Assembly: GCA_001725945.1 (NCBI GenBank)
Contig: LRMT01000125.1
Span: forward strand, 164,875 to 228,874
Length of the DNA: 64,000 nucleotides
Origin: Cupriavidus sp. UYMMa02A
Lineage (GTDB): Bacteria; Pseudomonadota; Gammaproteobacteria; Burkholderiales; Burkholderiaceae
Direction: 5' to 3'
Below are positions 8,506 through 19,975 of the stretch, piece by piece. Position numbers and translations under genes: made by a program. A model generated the notes under the pieces. It ran no database searches, was not told the DNA's origin, and was given only the letters and a program-made list of their open reading frames with translations. How positions within the stretch are numbered: position 1 is the first letter of the stretch; each line of letters begins with the position of its first letter.

Positions 8506-9857
8506 CTAGCGCCCGGCGCGCGCGTCAGGCAGCGCGGCGCGAAGAACCCGCGGCCCCGGGGCCTCGCGCACACTGCGCTCCGGCGGGAAGATGACGCGAA
8601 ACACGCTGCCCCGGCCCACTTCGCTGCTGACACGCAGCTCGGCATGGTGGCGAGACACCACGTGCTTGACGATGGCCAGGCCCAGGCCGGTGCCGCCGGT
8701 GTCGCGCGAACGGCTGCGGTCGACGCGGTAGAAACGCTCGGTCAGGCGGGGAATATGCTCGGGTGCAATGCCAAGGCCGGTATCCGTCACCGAAAACACG
8801 GCATGCCCGTCGTCCCAGCCGAGACGGATCGTGATACGCCCGTCAGCGGGCGTATAGCGCACCGCGTTCGACACCAGATTGCCCAGCGCCGACATCAGCT
8901 CCGTCTCGGTGCCGCGCAGGCCCACAGTCGGATCGATCTCCGCGGCAATGTGGTGACGCTCCTGCGACAGCGCCTCGGCGTCGTGCACGAGGTGATCGAC
9001 CATTTCCCGGACCGGCACGAGCTCCTGCCCGGGCGGCTGCGCATCGCTTTCCAGCTTGGCCAGCGCCAGCAGGTCTTCCACGATGCTCTGCATGCGCACG
9101 GACTGCACCAGCATCATGTCGACATAGCGCCGGCGATCTTCCTCCGAAACCGGCAGGTCGCGCACAGTCTCGAGAAAGCCGGTCAGCACGGTCAGCGGCG
9201 TCTTCAGCTCGTGCGATACATTGGCCACGAAGTCGCGCCGCATGGCCTCTGTATTCTCGAGCTTGGTGATGTCCTGCGTGATGACCAGCTTGCGGTTGTC
9301 GCCGTATGGCAACACCTGGACCGAGATCACGCCCTGCTTGTGCTCGCCCATGTCGCGCATGGCCAGCGGTTCATCGAAGCGCTGCCGCGTGAGGTAGTGA
9401 ACGAATTCCGGGCGACGGATCAGGTGCGTGATGCGCTGGCGAACATCGCGCCGCGCGCTCAGGCCGAAGTGCTGTTCGGCCACGTCGTTGCACCATTCGA
9501 TCTGGTCGGCGTCGTCGAGCATCAGCACGCCGTTGGGCGAAGCTGGATAGCCTGGATGAAGCGCGTATGCTGCTGTTCGACTTGCAGCACCTGCAGGCGC
9601 CAGCGCTTGACCAGCCGGTGCAGGCGGTAATAAACCTCGCCCCACAGCCCCAACGCGCTCGGGATCTCGCCGTACGCCGGGGCATCGAGTACCTTCCACA
9701 GGCGGTTGATCTGGAACAGGTGGAATGCCACCAGGCACACCAGCGCAGTCGTCATCACAAGCAGCGCAGGTATCCCGCCGGCCAGGAAATAGACGCCGAC
9801 AGCAACCACCACCAGGCTGATCAGGATGGCCACGGAGCGGGCCCAGATGACATTCAT
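8506..9857 (-). CDS. phoR: phosphate regulon sensor kinase PhoR (one frame break)
   Basis: The protein starts MNVIWARSVAILISLVVVAV at 9857 with two membrane helices (about residues 8-27 and 29-48). A PAS-like domain follows, then HisKA with the phosphorylated His in FVANVSHELKTPLTVL, and HATPase_c with the N box NLVSNAVRYTP, DTGLGIAPEH and GGTGLGLAIV. PhoR phosphorylates PhoB when phosphate is low and is held inactive through PhoU and the Pst transporter. The frame breaks near 9540, between RFIQAIQ and SPNGVLMLDD. One added base gives 1353 bases, 450 residues, normal for PhoR. It is the last gene of the pst-pho operon and ends at a bidirectional terminator. Confidence 0.93.
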
Positions 9858-9972
9858 GCGCGCAAGGGAAACTCAGGAGCCGCAAGGCGGGCAGATGGCG
9901 GTGAAACCGCCGTTTGCGGCAGAGTTTGCCACGAATTCGTGACAACTGGCGCAGCGGCCGTCGGAACCTGGC

Positions 9973-10680
9973 TCAGTTGCCGGGTGTACGGGCCAGCCGG
10001 TAGCCGCTGCCACGCACGGTTTCGATCATGTTGCTGTAGCCCCCAGGCGTCAGCGCCGCACGCAGGCGCTTGATGTGCACGTCGACCGTACGTTCCTCGA
10101 CGAAGACATGGTCGCCCCAGACGTGGTCCAGCAGTTGCGTGCGGCTATGCACGCGTTCGGGATGCGTCATCAGGAAGTGAAGCAAGCGGAACTCGGTAGG
10201 CCCGAGATCGAGCTTGATCGGGCCTCCGCCGTCTTCGCCAGTTACGCGGTGCGTGGCCGGATCCAGGCGCAGGCCGTTGATCGCCACGACGTCATCGGTG
10301 AGCTGCGGCGCGCGGCGGCGCAGCACGGCCTTGATGCGGGCGAGCAGTTCCTTGGGCGAGAACGGCTTGGTGACGTAGTCGTCCGCGCCGGCTTCAAGGC
10401 CCATCACCTTGTCCTGCTCTTCGCTGCGGGCAGTGAGCATGATGATGGGGATCTGCTTGGTGCGATCGTTCGCACGCAACTCTTTGGCGAAGGTGGCGCC
10501 TGACTTGCCCGGAAGCATCCAGTCCAGCAGCACCAGGTCGGGCAGCACGTCACTCATCAGCGACAGCGCCTGCTCGGCGTTATAGGCCCGGATCGGATAG
10601 TGGCCCGCGTGCTGCAAGTTGACGGCAATCAGTTCAGCAATCGCCGGTTCGTCTTCGACAACGAGAATACTGCTTGGCAT
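9973..10680 (-). CDS. phoB: phosphate regulon response regulator PhoB
   Basis: An intact 235-residue OmpR-type regulator. The receiver domain (1-120) has the acidic pair VVEDEP, the phosphorylated Asp in LVLLDWMLPGKSG, TAR at the switch Thr and the conserved Lys in VTKPFSPKEL. The winged-helix domain (140-232) carries LGPTEFRLLHFLMTHPERV, the recognition helix ERTVDVHIKRLR and the GSGYRL wing. Phosphorylated PhoB binds the 11-bp-spaced Pho boxes found in this window before pstS, olsB, ppx and ppk. It lies 115 bases upstream of phoR and 28 bases after phoU in one operon. Confidence 0.97.
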   Translation of the reverse strand: MPSSILVVEDEPAIAELIAVNLQHAGHYPIRAYNAEQALSLMSDVLPDLVLLDWMLPGKSGATFAKELRANDRTKQIPIIMLTARSEEQDKVMGLEAGADDYVTKPFSPKELLARIKAVLRRRAPQLTDDVVAINGLRLDPATHRVTGEDGGGPIKLDLGPTEFRLLHFLMTHPERVHSRTQLLDHVWGDHVFVEERTVDVHIKRLRAALTPGGYSNMIETVRGSGYRLARTPGN

Positions 10681-10708
10681 GTGTTTGTCTCTCCGCAGGT
10701 GACGCCGC

Positions 10709-11413
10709 TCAGCTCAGGGCTTCGCGTTCCATATCCTCGCGCGAGGTATGGCGGACATCCGTCCCCTTCACGATATAGATGATGAACTCCGCAATGTTCT
10801 TCGCATGGTCGCCGATACGCTCGACCGCCTTTGCCACAAACAGGAAGTCCAGCGCGACCGAAATCGTACGCGGGTCCTCCATCATGTAGGTGATCAGCTT
10901 GCGCACGAAGCCGCGGAATTCGTCGTCGATGGCCTTGTCTTCCTTGACGATGCGCGCGGCTGCCACCGTGTCCAGGCGGGCAAACGCGTCCAGTGCCTGG
11001 CGCAGCAGGGAAATGGCCATCTCGCCAGACAGCTTCACCTCGGCGTAGTTGATATTATGCGCCGCCCCGTCTTCCATGATGTGCTTGGTGCGCTTGGCGA
11101 TCTTCTCGGCCTCGTCGCCCGCGCGCTCCAGGTTCGTGATGGTCTTGGAGATGGCCATCACCAGGCGCAGGTCGCGTGCGGTGGGTTGGCGGCGCGCGAT
11201 GATATTGCCGCAATCGGCGTCGATCTCGATTTCCAGCGCGTTGAGCTGCTGCTCGCGCTCGATGACCTGGTCGGCCAGCGAGCTGTCGAAATCGGCCAGC
11301 GCCCGCATGGCGAACTGGATCTGCGACTCGACCAGGCCACCCATCTGCAGCAGCTTGGTGTTGATGGCGTTGAGGTCGGCGTCGAATTGGGTGGACAGGT
11401 GCTTGTCGGGCAT
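10709..11413 (-). CDS. phoU: phosphate signalling protein PhoU
   Basis: A 234-residue all-helical protein with two PhoU repeats, starting MPDKHLSTQFDADLNAINTK. Conserved metal-site features E/DxxxD are visible in NLERAGDEAEKIAKRT (first repeat) and VERIGDHAKNIAE (second repeat). PhoU links Pst transport activity to PhoR and represses the regulon in high phosphate. The start at 11413 has GGAG 7 bases upstream; longer in-frame extension into pstB is not supported. Intact, between pstB and phoB. Confidence 0.95.
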   Translation of the reverse strand: MPDKHLSTQFDADLNAINTKLLQMGGLVESQIQFAMRALADFDSSLADQVIEREQQLNALEIEIDADCGNIIARRQPTARDLRLVMAISKTITNLERAGDEAEKIAKRTKHIMEDGAAHNINYAEVKLSGEMAISLLRQALDAFARLDTVAAARIVKEDKAIDDEFRGFVRKLITYMMEDPRTISVALDFLFVAKAVERIGDHAKNIAEFIIYIVKGTDVRHTSREDMEREALS

Positions 11414-11469
11414 GGGATTCTCCAGACCGCTATGGGTTACCGGGGCGTTGGCGGGCACGTCGGCCGGCA

Positions 11470-12257
11470 TCAGCCGAACCGGCCAGTGATGTAGTCTTCG
11501 GTTTCCTTGCGATGCGGCTTGATGAAGATCTTCTCGGTCTCGCCGAACTCGATCAGCTCGCCGAGGTACATATAGGCCGTGTAGTCCGAGCAGCGGGCGG
11601 CCTGCTGCATATTGTGGGTCACGATCACCACCGTATATTCGTCCTTCAGCTCGGCGATCAGTTCCTCGATACGGCCCGTGGAAATCGGGTCCAGCGCCGA
11701 GCACGGCTCATCGAGGAGCAGGACTTCGGGACGGATTGCAATCCGCGCGCAATGCACAGGCGTTGCTGCTGGCCGCCCGACAGGCCGTAGCCGGACTGGT
11801 GCAGCTTGTCCTTGGCTTCGTTCCACAGCGCGGCCTTGGACAGTGCCCATTCCACGCGGTCGTCCATTTCCGAGCGCGACAACTTCTCGAACAGGCGCAC
11901 GCCGAAGGCGATGTTGTCGTAGATCGACATCGGGAACGGCGTCGGCTTCTGGAACACCATGCCCACCTTGGCTCGCAGCAGCGCGATGTCTTGGCGGCTG
12001 GTCAGCAGGTTCTCGCCGTCCATGTTGATCTCACCCTCGGCACGCTGTTCCGGGTAGAGGCCATACATCTTGTTGAACGTGCGCAGCAGCGTGGACTTGC
12101 CGCAGCCCGACGGGCCGATAAAGGCCGTGACCTTGCGGTCCGGGATCGACATGTTGATGTTCTTCAGGGCGTGGAACTGCCCGTAGTAGAAGTTCAGGTT
12201 GCGCACATCGATCTTGGCGCGTACCGAGTCGGGGATGTCGATGACAGTCGAAGTCAT
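11470..12257 (-). CDS. pstB: phosphate ABC transporter ATPase PstB (one frame break)
   Basis: Starts MTSTVIDIPDSVRAKIDVRN at 12257. Walker A GPSGCGKST, signature LSGGQQQRLCIAR, Walker B LLLDEPCSALDP and H-loop THNMQQAAR are all present, and KPTPFPMSIYDNIAFG is typical of PstB. It powers PstCA. The frame breaks at about 11742, directly after the signature: one C is missing between GCGCGCGG and ATTGCAATC, where R-G-I-A-I-R-P-E should follow. Restored length 789 bases, 262 residues, is normal. The break sits between the signature and Walker B, so it would be fatal if real. Confidence 0.94.
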
Positions 12258-12313
12258 GCTGGTATCTCGCTAGATATTCGGGTTCCGGTCCGATTCCTGG
12301 AATCGCGCGCCGG

Positions 12314-13216
12314 TCACTTCTTGAACAGCATGCGCGCTACGATATTGAGCGCAAGCACACCGATCGTAATCAGAAACACGCCTGCCCAGGCCAGTTGCTG
12401 CCATTCCGTGAACGGGCTCATGGCGAAGCGGAAAATGGTCACAGGCAGGTTTGCCATCGGCTTGTTCAGGTCGCTGGTCCAGAACTGGTTGGACAGTGCG
12501 GTAAACAGCAGCGGCGCGGTTTCGCCGGCGATACGCGCCACGGCCAGCAGTACGCCAGTGACGATGCCCGCGTAGGACGACTTCACCGTGATCGACAGCA
12601 CCATCTTCCACTTCGGCGTGCCGAGTGCGAAGGCCGCTTCACGCAGCGCATTCGGCACCAGGTTCAGCATGTTCTCCGTCGTGCGAACCACGATCGGAAC
12701 CTGTAGCAGCGCGAGCGCGCAGACGCCCGCCCAGCCCGAGAAGTGCCCCATGCGGGTCACGACCAGCGCGTACACGAACAGACCGATCACGATCGACGGC
12801 GCCGACAGCAGGATGTCGTTGATGAAGCGGATGAGGCTGGCCAGCGGCGACGACTTGCCATACTCGGCCAGGTAGATCCCGGCCATGATGCCCAGCGGGG
12901 TGCCGAACAGCGTGGCCATCCCCACCATCACGAAGCTGCCGAAAATCGCGTTGGCCAGGCCGCCACCGGCGGTGTTCGGCGCCGGGGTCATCTGCGTGAA
13001 CAGGTCCAGCGACAGGCCGCCCACGCCCAGCGTGACGGTGGTGTAGAGGATCCACGCCAGCCAGAACAGGCCGAAGCCCATCGCCCCCAGAGAGGCGGCC
13101 AGTGCGATCAGGTTGGTGCGGCGACGGCGCGCCTGCAGGCGCGTGCGCACGGCATCGGCGTCGGGCCGTACGGCCGGAATCGATGCGGAGGACACAGCGT
13201 GGCTGGCCTGGTTCAT
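12314..13216 (-). CDS. pstA: phosphate ABC transporter permease PstA
   Basis: An intact 300-residue inner-membrane permease with about six helices. The EAA-type loop for contact with PstB is visible around LREAAFALGTPKWKMVLSIT, and AGETAPLLFTAL is typical of PstA. Its ATG (13216) overlaps the pstC stop as ATGA, so the two are translationally coupled. With PstC it forms the phosphate channel. Confidence 0.95.
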   Translation of the reverse strand: MNQASHAVSSASIPAVRPDADAVRTRLQARRRRTNLIALAASLGAMGFGLFWLAWILYTTVTLGVGGLSLDLFTQMTPAPNTAGGGLANAIFGSFVMVGMATLFGTPLGIMAGIYLAEYGKSSPLASLIRFINDILLSAPSIVIGLFVYALVVTRMGHFSGWAGVCALALLQVPIVVRTTENMLNLVPNALREAAFALGTPKWKMVLSITVKSSYAGIVTGVLLAVARIAGETAPLLFTALSNQFWTSDLNKPMANLPVTIFRFAMSPFTEWQQLAWAGVFLITIGVLALNIVARMLFKK

Positions 13217-14178
13217 TTTGCCCCCTCGTTCTTTGCCAGTCGCAGCAGCAGCAGCTTGGACAGCGCCAGCACCACGAACGTGATGAAGAACAGGATCAGG
13301 CCCAGTTCCATCAGCGCAGCCGTGTGCAGGCCTGCGCCCGCCTCCGCAAACTCGTTGGCCAGCGCGGACGTGATGCTGTTGCCCGGCGAGAACAGCGACG
13401 CGTTGTCGAGCAGGTTGGTATTGCCGATCACGAAGGTGACGGCCATGGTTTCGCCCAGTGCACGGCCGAGGCCGAGCATGACGCCGCCGATCACGCCGGC
13501 GCGGGTGTAGGGCAGCACCACTTTCCACATCACTTCCCAGGTCGTGCAACCCACGCCGTAGGCCGATTCCTTGAGCAGCACCGGCGTGACTTCAAACACG
13601 TCGCGCATCACCGAAGCGATGTACGGGATGATCATGATCGCCAGGATCACGCCGGCGCACAGCAAGCCGATGCCCAGCGGAGCGCCCTGGAACAGCTTGC
13701 CGATCACTGGCAACTGGCCGACGGTGGCAGCCAGCGGCTTCTGGAAGTACTCGCCGAAGATCGGCGCGAACACCAGCAGGCCCCACATGCCGTAGACGAT
13801 CGACGGCACGGCGGCCAGCAGTTCGATGGCGGTGCCGAGCGGACGGCGCAGCCAGGCCGGCGACAACTCGGTCAAAAACAGTGCGATACCAAAGCTGACC
13901 GGCACGGCGATGATCAGGGCGATCAGCGATGTCACGAGCGTGCCGTAGATCGGCACGAGCGCGCCATAGACGTCCGCGGGTGGATCCCACTCCGCGGTCC
14001 ATAGAAAGCGGGCGCCGAATGTCTGGATCGAAGGCCAGGCGCTGATGGCCAGCGACACGATAATGCCGCCCAGCAGGAGCAGCGTCACGATGGCGGCCCC
14101 ACGCGTCAGGCCGCCGAACAGGATGTCGCCGGTTCGGCTGGGCGGCCGGACGGCTGAAATTTCGGACGAAGTCGCCAT
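13213..14178 (-). CDS. pstC: phosphate ABC transporter permease PstC
   Basis: An intact 321-residue permease starting MATSSEISAVRPPSRTGD. Six helices, the conserved FLTELSPAWLRRPLG and the EAA loop LKESAYGVGCTTWEVMWKV are visible. RALGETMAVTFVIGNT is a PstC hallmark. The start at 14178 is the first Met consistent with the family; an upstream extension of 31 residues lacks a ribosome site and is rejected. It follows pstS after 105 bases. Confidence 0.95.
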   Translation of the reverse strand: MATSSEISAVRPPSRTGDILFGGLTRGAAIVTLLLLGGIIVSLAISAWPSIQTFGARFLWTAEWDPPADVYGALVPIYGTLVTSLIALIIAVPVSFGIALFLTELSPAWLRRPLGTAIELLAAVPSIVYGMWGLLVFAPIFGEYFQKPLAATVGQLPVIGKLFQGAPLGIGLLCAGVILAIMIIPYIASVMRDVFEVTPVLLKESAYGVGCTTWEVMWKVVLPYTRAGVIGGVMLGLGRALGETMAVTFVIGNTNLLDNASLFSPGNSITSALANEFAEAGAGLHTAALMELGLILFFITFVVLALSKLLLLRLAKNEGAK

Positions 14179-14283
14179 GGTGCAGAGGATACGGTCGATG
14201 ATTTGGCAGGCGCGGCAGCAAGCCGGGGGGCCACTCAGCCGGCTGCGGCACATGCCACGGCCGGCTGCCATGCAGGCAGTGGC

Positions 14284-15315
14284 TTAGTAGAGAGCCTTGC
14301 CCGAAGCGTCCTTGACGCTGGTCTTCCACGTCGTGCGGATCTGGTTCACGACCGCTTCCGGCAGCGGCACGTAATCCAGGTCGGCGGCCATGTTGCCACC
14401 GCTCTTGTAGGCCCAGTCGAAGAACTTCAGCACTTCCGCACCCTGCGCAGACTTCTCCTGGCTCTTGTGGACCAGGATGAAGGTGGCACCGGCGATCGGC
14501 CATGCGGCCTTGCCAGGCTGGTTGGTCAGGATCTGGTAGTAGCTCTTGGTCCAGTCCGCGCCGGCGGCGGCCGCCTTGAACGCGTCGTCACCCGGCTGAA
14601 CCACGGCACCCGACGCATTCTTCATGTTCACGTGGGTCATCTTGTTCTGCTTGGCGTAGGCATACTCGACGTAGCCGATCGCGCCATTCAGACGCTGCAC
14701 GAAAGCGGCCACGCCTTCATTGCCCTTGCCGCCGGTACCGCCGCCCGGCCAGTTGACCGTGGTGCCCTCGCCCACCGACTTCTGCCATTCCGGGCTTACC
14801 TTCGACAGGTAGTTGGTAAAGATGAAGGTCGTGCCCGAACCGTCAGCGCGGCGCACCGGCAGGATGTCCTGGCTCGGCAGCTTGGCGTGCGGGTTCAGCG
14901 CCTTGATGGCCGGATCGTCCCACTTCTTGATCTTGCCCAGGTAGATGTTGGCCAGCACCTCGCCGGTGATGGTCAGCTCGCCCGGCTTCACGCCTTGCAG
15001 GTTGATCACCGGTACCACGCCGCCGATCACCGTCGGGAACTGGACCAGTCCCTGCTTGTTCAGGTCTTCGTCCTTCAGCGGGGCGTCGGAGGCGCCGAAA
15101 TCGACCGTCTTGGCGCCAATCTGCTTGATGCCGCCCGACGAACCGATGGATTGATAGTTGACCTTGTTACCCGTTGCTTTTTGGTATGCGTCGGCCCACT
15201 TGGAATAGACGGGCGCCGGGAAAGAAGCGCCTGCACCGGTAATTTCCGCCGCAAACGCAGTACCCGCCACGACTATCGAAACGATGCCTGCTACGGCAGT
15301 CTTGACCAGCTTCAT
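14284..15315 (-). CDS. pstS: periplasmic phosphate-binding protein PstS
   Basis: A 343-residue protein with a Sec signal peptide (MKLVKTAVAGIVSIVVAGTA, cleavage likely after AFA at residue 23). The mature part begins AEITGAGASFPAPVYSKW, with phosphate-contact motifs SSGGIKQI, SDAPL and RRADGSGTTFIF. It captures phosphate and delivers it to PstCA. The start at 15315 is set by the signal peptide and by GGAGG 5-9 bases upstream. Two Pho boxes lie directly upstream (15342-15359 and 15381-15398). First gene of pstSCAB-phoU-phoB-phoR. Confidence 0.97.
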   Translation of the reverse strand: MKLVKTAVAGIVSIVVAGTAFAAEITGAGASFPAPVYSKWADAYQKATGNKVNYQSIGSSGGIKQIGAKTVDFGASDAPLKDEDLNKQGLVQFPTVIGGVVPVINLQGVKPGELTITGEVLANIYLGKIKKWDDPAIKALNPHAKLPSQDILPVRRADGSGTTFIFTNYLSKVSPEWQKSVGEGTTVNWPGGGTGGKGNEGVAAFVQRLNGAIGYVEYAYAKQNKMTHVNMKNASGAVVQPGDDAFKAAAAGADWTKSYYQILTNQPGKAAWPIAGATFILVHKSQEKSAQGAEVLKFFDWAYKSGGNMAADLDYVPLPEAVVNQIRTTWKTSVKDASGKALY

Positions 15316-15341
15316 ATGTCCTCCAGAGAACATTGGTTGGG

Positions 15342-15398
15342 AATGACAAATTTTTGACAAGACGAACTCTAAGCTCCGTATATGACAATCCTGTGACA
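15342..15398 (-). promoter_or_regulatory. two PhoB boxes in the pstS promoter
   Basis: On the minus strand the distal box is TGTCACA (15398-15392) plus TGTCATA (15387-15381) and the proximal box is TGTCAAA (15359-15353) plus TGTCATT (15348-15342). The halves in each box are exactly 11 bases apart. TAGAGT, 9 bases after the distal box, fits a -10 element. The proximal box would then sit at or just past the transcription start. The two boxes are 28 bases apart, not a multiple of 11. Confidence 0.85.
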
Positions 15399-15499
15399 TC
15401 CATGAATCTTCTTGGAAGCCAGCAGGGACGCGGAGAAAGGTGATTTGCCCCCTCCCCACGGACGTCGGGAAATTTGTTCGGTTAATTGCGTTATTGGAC

Positions 15500-15523
15500 A
15501 AAAACGCCGGGACATGCCCGGCG
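15500..15523 (-). terminator. intrinsic terminator after glmM
   Basis: A 7-8 bp GC stem (CGCCGGG at 15505-15511 with CCCGGCG at 15517-15523) followed on the minus strand by TTTTTG. It lies about 32 bases past the glmM stop, upstream of the pstS promoter. Confidence 0.8.
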
Positions 15524-15554
15524 CGGTGGTGCGGATATTGTTGGGGCGATCGCC

Positions 15555-16898
15555 TCAGGCGCGCAAAGCCTCTGCCAATGTCTGCGCTGCGCGTTCGGCG
15601 GTCTCGGCCTGCTCGGCCTCGACCATCACACGGACCACGGGTTCGGTGCCCGAGGCACGGATCAGCACCCGACCGCGGCCCGCCAACTCCGGCTCCACCA
15701 CAGCACGCGCCGCCTTCAGGCCGGCATGCGACTGCCAGTCAAACCCCTTCTCGACCCGGACATTGATGAGCTTCTGCGGGAACAGGTTGACGCCTTCGAG
15801 CAAGCCGGCCAGCGTCTTGCCACTGCGGCGCAGCGCGGCAAGCACCTGGAGCGCCGAGACGATGCCGTCGCCGGTGCTGTGCCGATCCAGGCACAGCAGG
15901 TGGCCGGAGCCTTCGCCGCCCAGCGTCCAGTGGCGCTTGTTCAGTTCCTCCAGCACGTAGCGGTCGCCAACCTTCGCGCGCACGAACTCCACACCAATGC
16001 GCTTGAGCGCCAGCTCCACGGCCATATTGGTCATGAGCGTACCGACTGCGCCTTCGACCGCGTGTCCTGCCGCCATGCGGTCGCGCACGATCAGGTACAG
16101 CAGCTCGTCGCCGTTGTAGAGACGGCCTTCGCTGTCCACGACCTGCAGGCGGTCCGCATCGCCGTCGAACGCGAGACCGAGGTCTGCACCATGCTCCCTG
16201 ACCGCTTCGATCAGCTTGCCGGGTGCCGTCGCACCGTAGCCGTCATTGATATTGCGGCCGTCCGGCTGGTTGCCGATCGCCACGACATCTGCGCCGAGCT
16301 CATGGAACACATGCGGAGCAATGTGATAGGCGGCACCGTGCGCGCAGTCCACGACCAGCTTGAGACCGCGCAGGTCCTGGCTGTTCGGGAACGTGCTCTT
16401 GCAGAATTCGATGTAGCGCCCGGGCGCGTCGTTGATGCGCCGGGCTCGGCCCAGCTCATCGGACGGCGCGCAGAGCATGGGCTCTTCGAGGGCCGCCTCG
16501 ATCTCTGCTTCGACCTCGTCGGGAAGCTTGTCGCCGTCGGCCGAGAAAAATTTAATGCCGTTGTCGTAGTACGGATTGTGGCTGGCCGAGATGACAACAC
16601 CCGCCGACAGGCGCAGCGCGCGCGTCAGGTAGGCAATGCCCGGCGTCGGCAGCGGCCCGGTCAGCAGTACGTGTACGCCGGCCGAGGTGAAGCCGGCCTC
16701 AAGTGCTGCCTCAAGCATATAGCCCGAGATCCGCGTGTCCTTGCCGATCAGCACGGTTGGCCGCCCCTGCCCGGTGGGGGCGCCATGGGCCAGCACCTTG
16801 CCGGCGGCATGGCCCAGCCGCATGACGAAATCCGGCGTGATCGGCAGTTCGCCGACCTTGCCCCGTACGCCATCAGTCCCGAAATACTTGCGCGTCAT
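15555..16898 (-). CDS. glmM: phosphoglucosamine mutase GlmM
   Basis: An intact 447-residue alpha-phosphohexomutase. It converts glucosamine-6-phosphate to glucosamine-1-phosphate for UDP-GlcNAc, and so for peptidoglycan and LPS. It starts MTRKYFGTDGVRGKVGEL. The active-site Ser lies in VISASHNPYYDNGIKFF (about residue 103), the metal loop is DGDADR, the sugar loop GGEGSGH and the phosphate loop RASGTEPVVRVM. The start at 16898 is set by family alignment (FGTDG near the N-terminus). It lies 54 bases after folP in the usual folP-glmM order. Confidence 0.97.
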   Translation of the reverse strand: MTRKYFGTDGVRGKVGELPITPDFVMRLGHAAGKVLAHGAPTGQGRPTVLIGKDTRISGYMLEAALEAGFTSAGVHVLLTGPLPTPGIAYLTRALRLSAGVVISASHNPYYDNGIKFFSADGDKLPDEVEAEIEAALEEPMLCAPSDELGRARRINDAPGRYIEFCKSTFPNSQDLRGLKLVVDCAHGAAYHIAPHVFHELGADVVAIGNQPDGRNINDGYGATAPGKLIEAVREHGADLGLAFDGDADRLQVVDSEGRLYNGDELLYLIVRDRMAAGHAVEGAVGTLMTNMAVELALKRIGVEFVRAKVGDRYVLEELNKRHWTLGGEGSGHLLCLDRHSTGDGIVSALQVLAALRRSGKTLAGLLEGVNLFPQKLINVRVEKGFDWQSHAGLKAARAVVEPELAGRGRVLIRASGTEPVVRVMVEAEQAETAERAAQTLAEALRA

Positions 16899-16952
16899 TC
16901 CCTTTGATCCTCTCTTGCTTGCTCTGTCTGGCAACTACGCCCAACTACGATG

Positions 16953-17825
16953 TTACTGTTCAACCAGCGTCACGGCCTCGTTCCTGACCGCCCACCAGGT
17001 CTTGAGGGCATCCACCGTGTCCTGCACATCATGCACGCGCACGATATAGGCACCGCGCTCCGCCGCACATACCGCCGCGGCAATACTGGCCGCCACACGC
17101 TCCAGCGGCGGCCGGCCGCCCAGGATCGCGCCAAGCGTCGACTTGCGCGACAAGCCCACCAGCAACGGCAGCCCGGCCTTCGCGAGCGCGGGCAACTGGC
17201 CCAGCAGGCGCAGATTATGATCCGGAGTCTTGCCGAAGCCAAATCCCGGGTCCAGCGTGATGCGGGCCGAGTCGACACCAGCCTGGCGTAGCACGGCCAC
17301 GCGCTCATCAAGGAAGGCGCCCACTTCGGCCACCACGTCGGTGTACTGCGGGTCTTCCTGCATCGTCTGCGGGTCACGCTGCATGTGCATCACGCACAGG
17401 CCTGCTTGCCCGCCGGCAACCGCTTCGACCGCGCCGGGCATGCGGAAGCCCCAGATATCGTTGATCAGGTCGGCACCGGCTGCGAGCGATGCGCGCATGA
17501 CCTCGGGCTTGTATGTGTCGATCGACAGCGGCTTGCCGCAGTCGCGCAGCGCCTCGACGATCGGGATCACGCGCGCCAGCTCTTCATCAAGCGGCAATGC
17601 GTCGGAACCCGGACGGCTTGATTCACCGCCAATATCGATGATGTCCGCACCTTCCGCGATCAGTTGCTCCGCGTGCCGTAGCGCCGCGTCCCGCGTGGCG
17701 TGCTTGCCGCCATCCGAAAACGAGTCGGGCGTGACGTTGAGAATGCCCATGACGAGCGGGCGACGATCCAGCGCAAAGCGAAAGCGTCCGCACTGGAAAT
17801 GCCTGGATTGGGAGGTCTGCTGCAA
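16953..17825 (-). CDS. folP: dihydropteroate synthase FolP
   Basis: An intact 290-residue TIM-barrel enzyme that joins p-aminobenzoate to dihydropterin pyrophosphate in folate synthesis, the target of sulfonamides. Visible signatures are MGILNVTPDSFSDGG, DIIDIGGESSRPG, and the pterin-contact region GFGFGKTPDHN with GLSRKS. Near the C-terminus is RVHDVQDTVDAL. It is cotranscribed with glmM and follows ftsH, the conserved ftsH-folP-glmM order of proteobacteria. Confidence 0.97.
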   Translation of the reverse strand: MQQTSQSRHFQCGRFRFALDRRPLVMGILNVTPDSFSDGGKHATRDAALRHAEQLIAEGADIIDIGGESSRPGSDALPLDEELARVIPIVEALRDCGKPLSIDTYKPEVMRASLAAGADLINDIWGFRMPGAVEAVAGGQAGLCVMHMQRDPQTMQEDPQYTDVVAEVGAFLDERVAVLRQAGVDSARITLDPGFGFGKTPDHNLRLLGQLPALAKAGLPLLVGLSRKSTLGAILGGRPPLERVAASIAAAVCAAERGAYIVRVHDVQDTVDALKTWWAVRNEAVTLVEQ

Positions 17826-17882
17826 GGTAGAAAACCGGAAATGGACGAAGAGGATCTGCGCACGGACCGCGCAGAAACGAGA

Positions 17883-17907
17883 AAGCCGGTGCGAAAGGCA
17901 CCGGCTT
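17883..17907 (-). terminator. hairpin between ftsH and folP
   Basis: A perfect 10-bp stem AAGCCGGTGC / GCACCGGCTT with a 5-base GAAAG loop. On the minus strand it is followed by only TTTCTCG, so termination may be partial. It would attenuate rather than isolate folP-glmM from ftsH. Confidence 0.6.
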
Positions 17908-17957
17908 GTCGGAACAGCTAGGTAGTCACAGTCTCGCGGACAGCGCGATCCGTGCCG

Positions 17958-19839
<1,882 letters not shown>

Positions 19840-19975
19840 GGCCGAACTCCTTTGCGATTGCCTTGCCAACGGATAGCTGCATTGTAATGCAGTGCCCGCC
19901 CCGAAGGGGTAACACGGAAAACTATGGGGCCGATAGCTTCAGGGCCCCAGACTGCCCCCACTTCTGTCGGATCCG

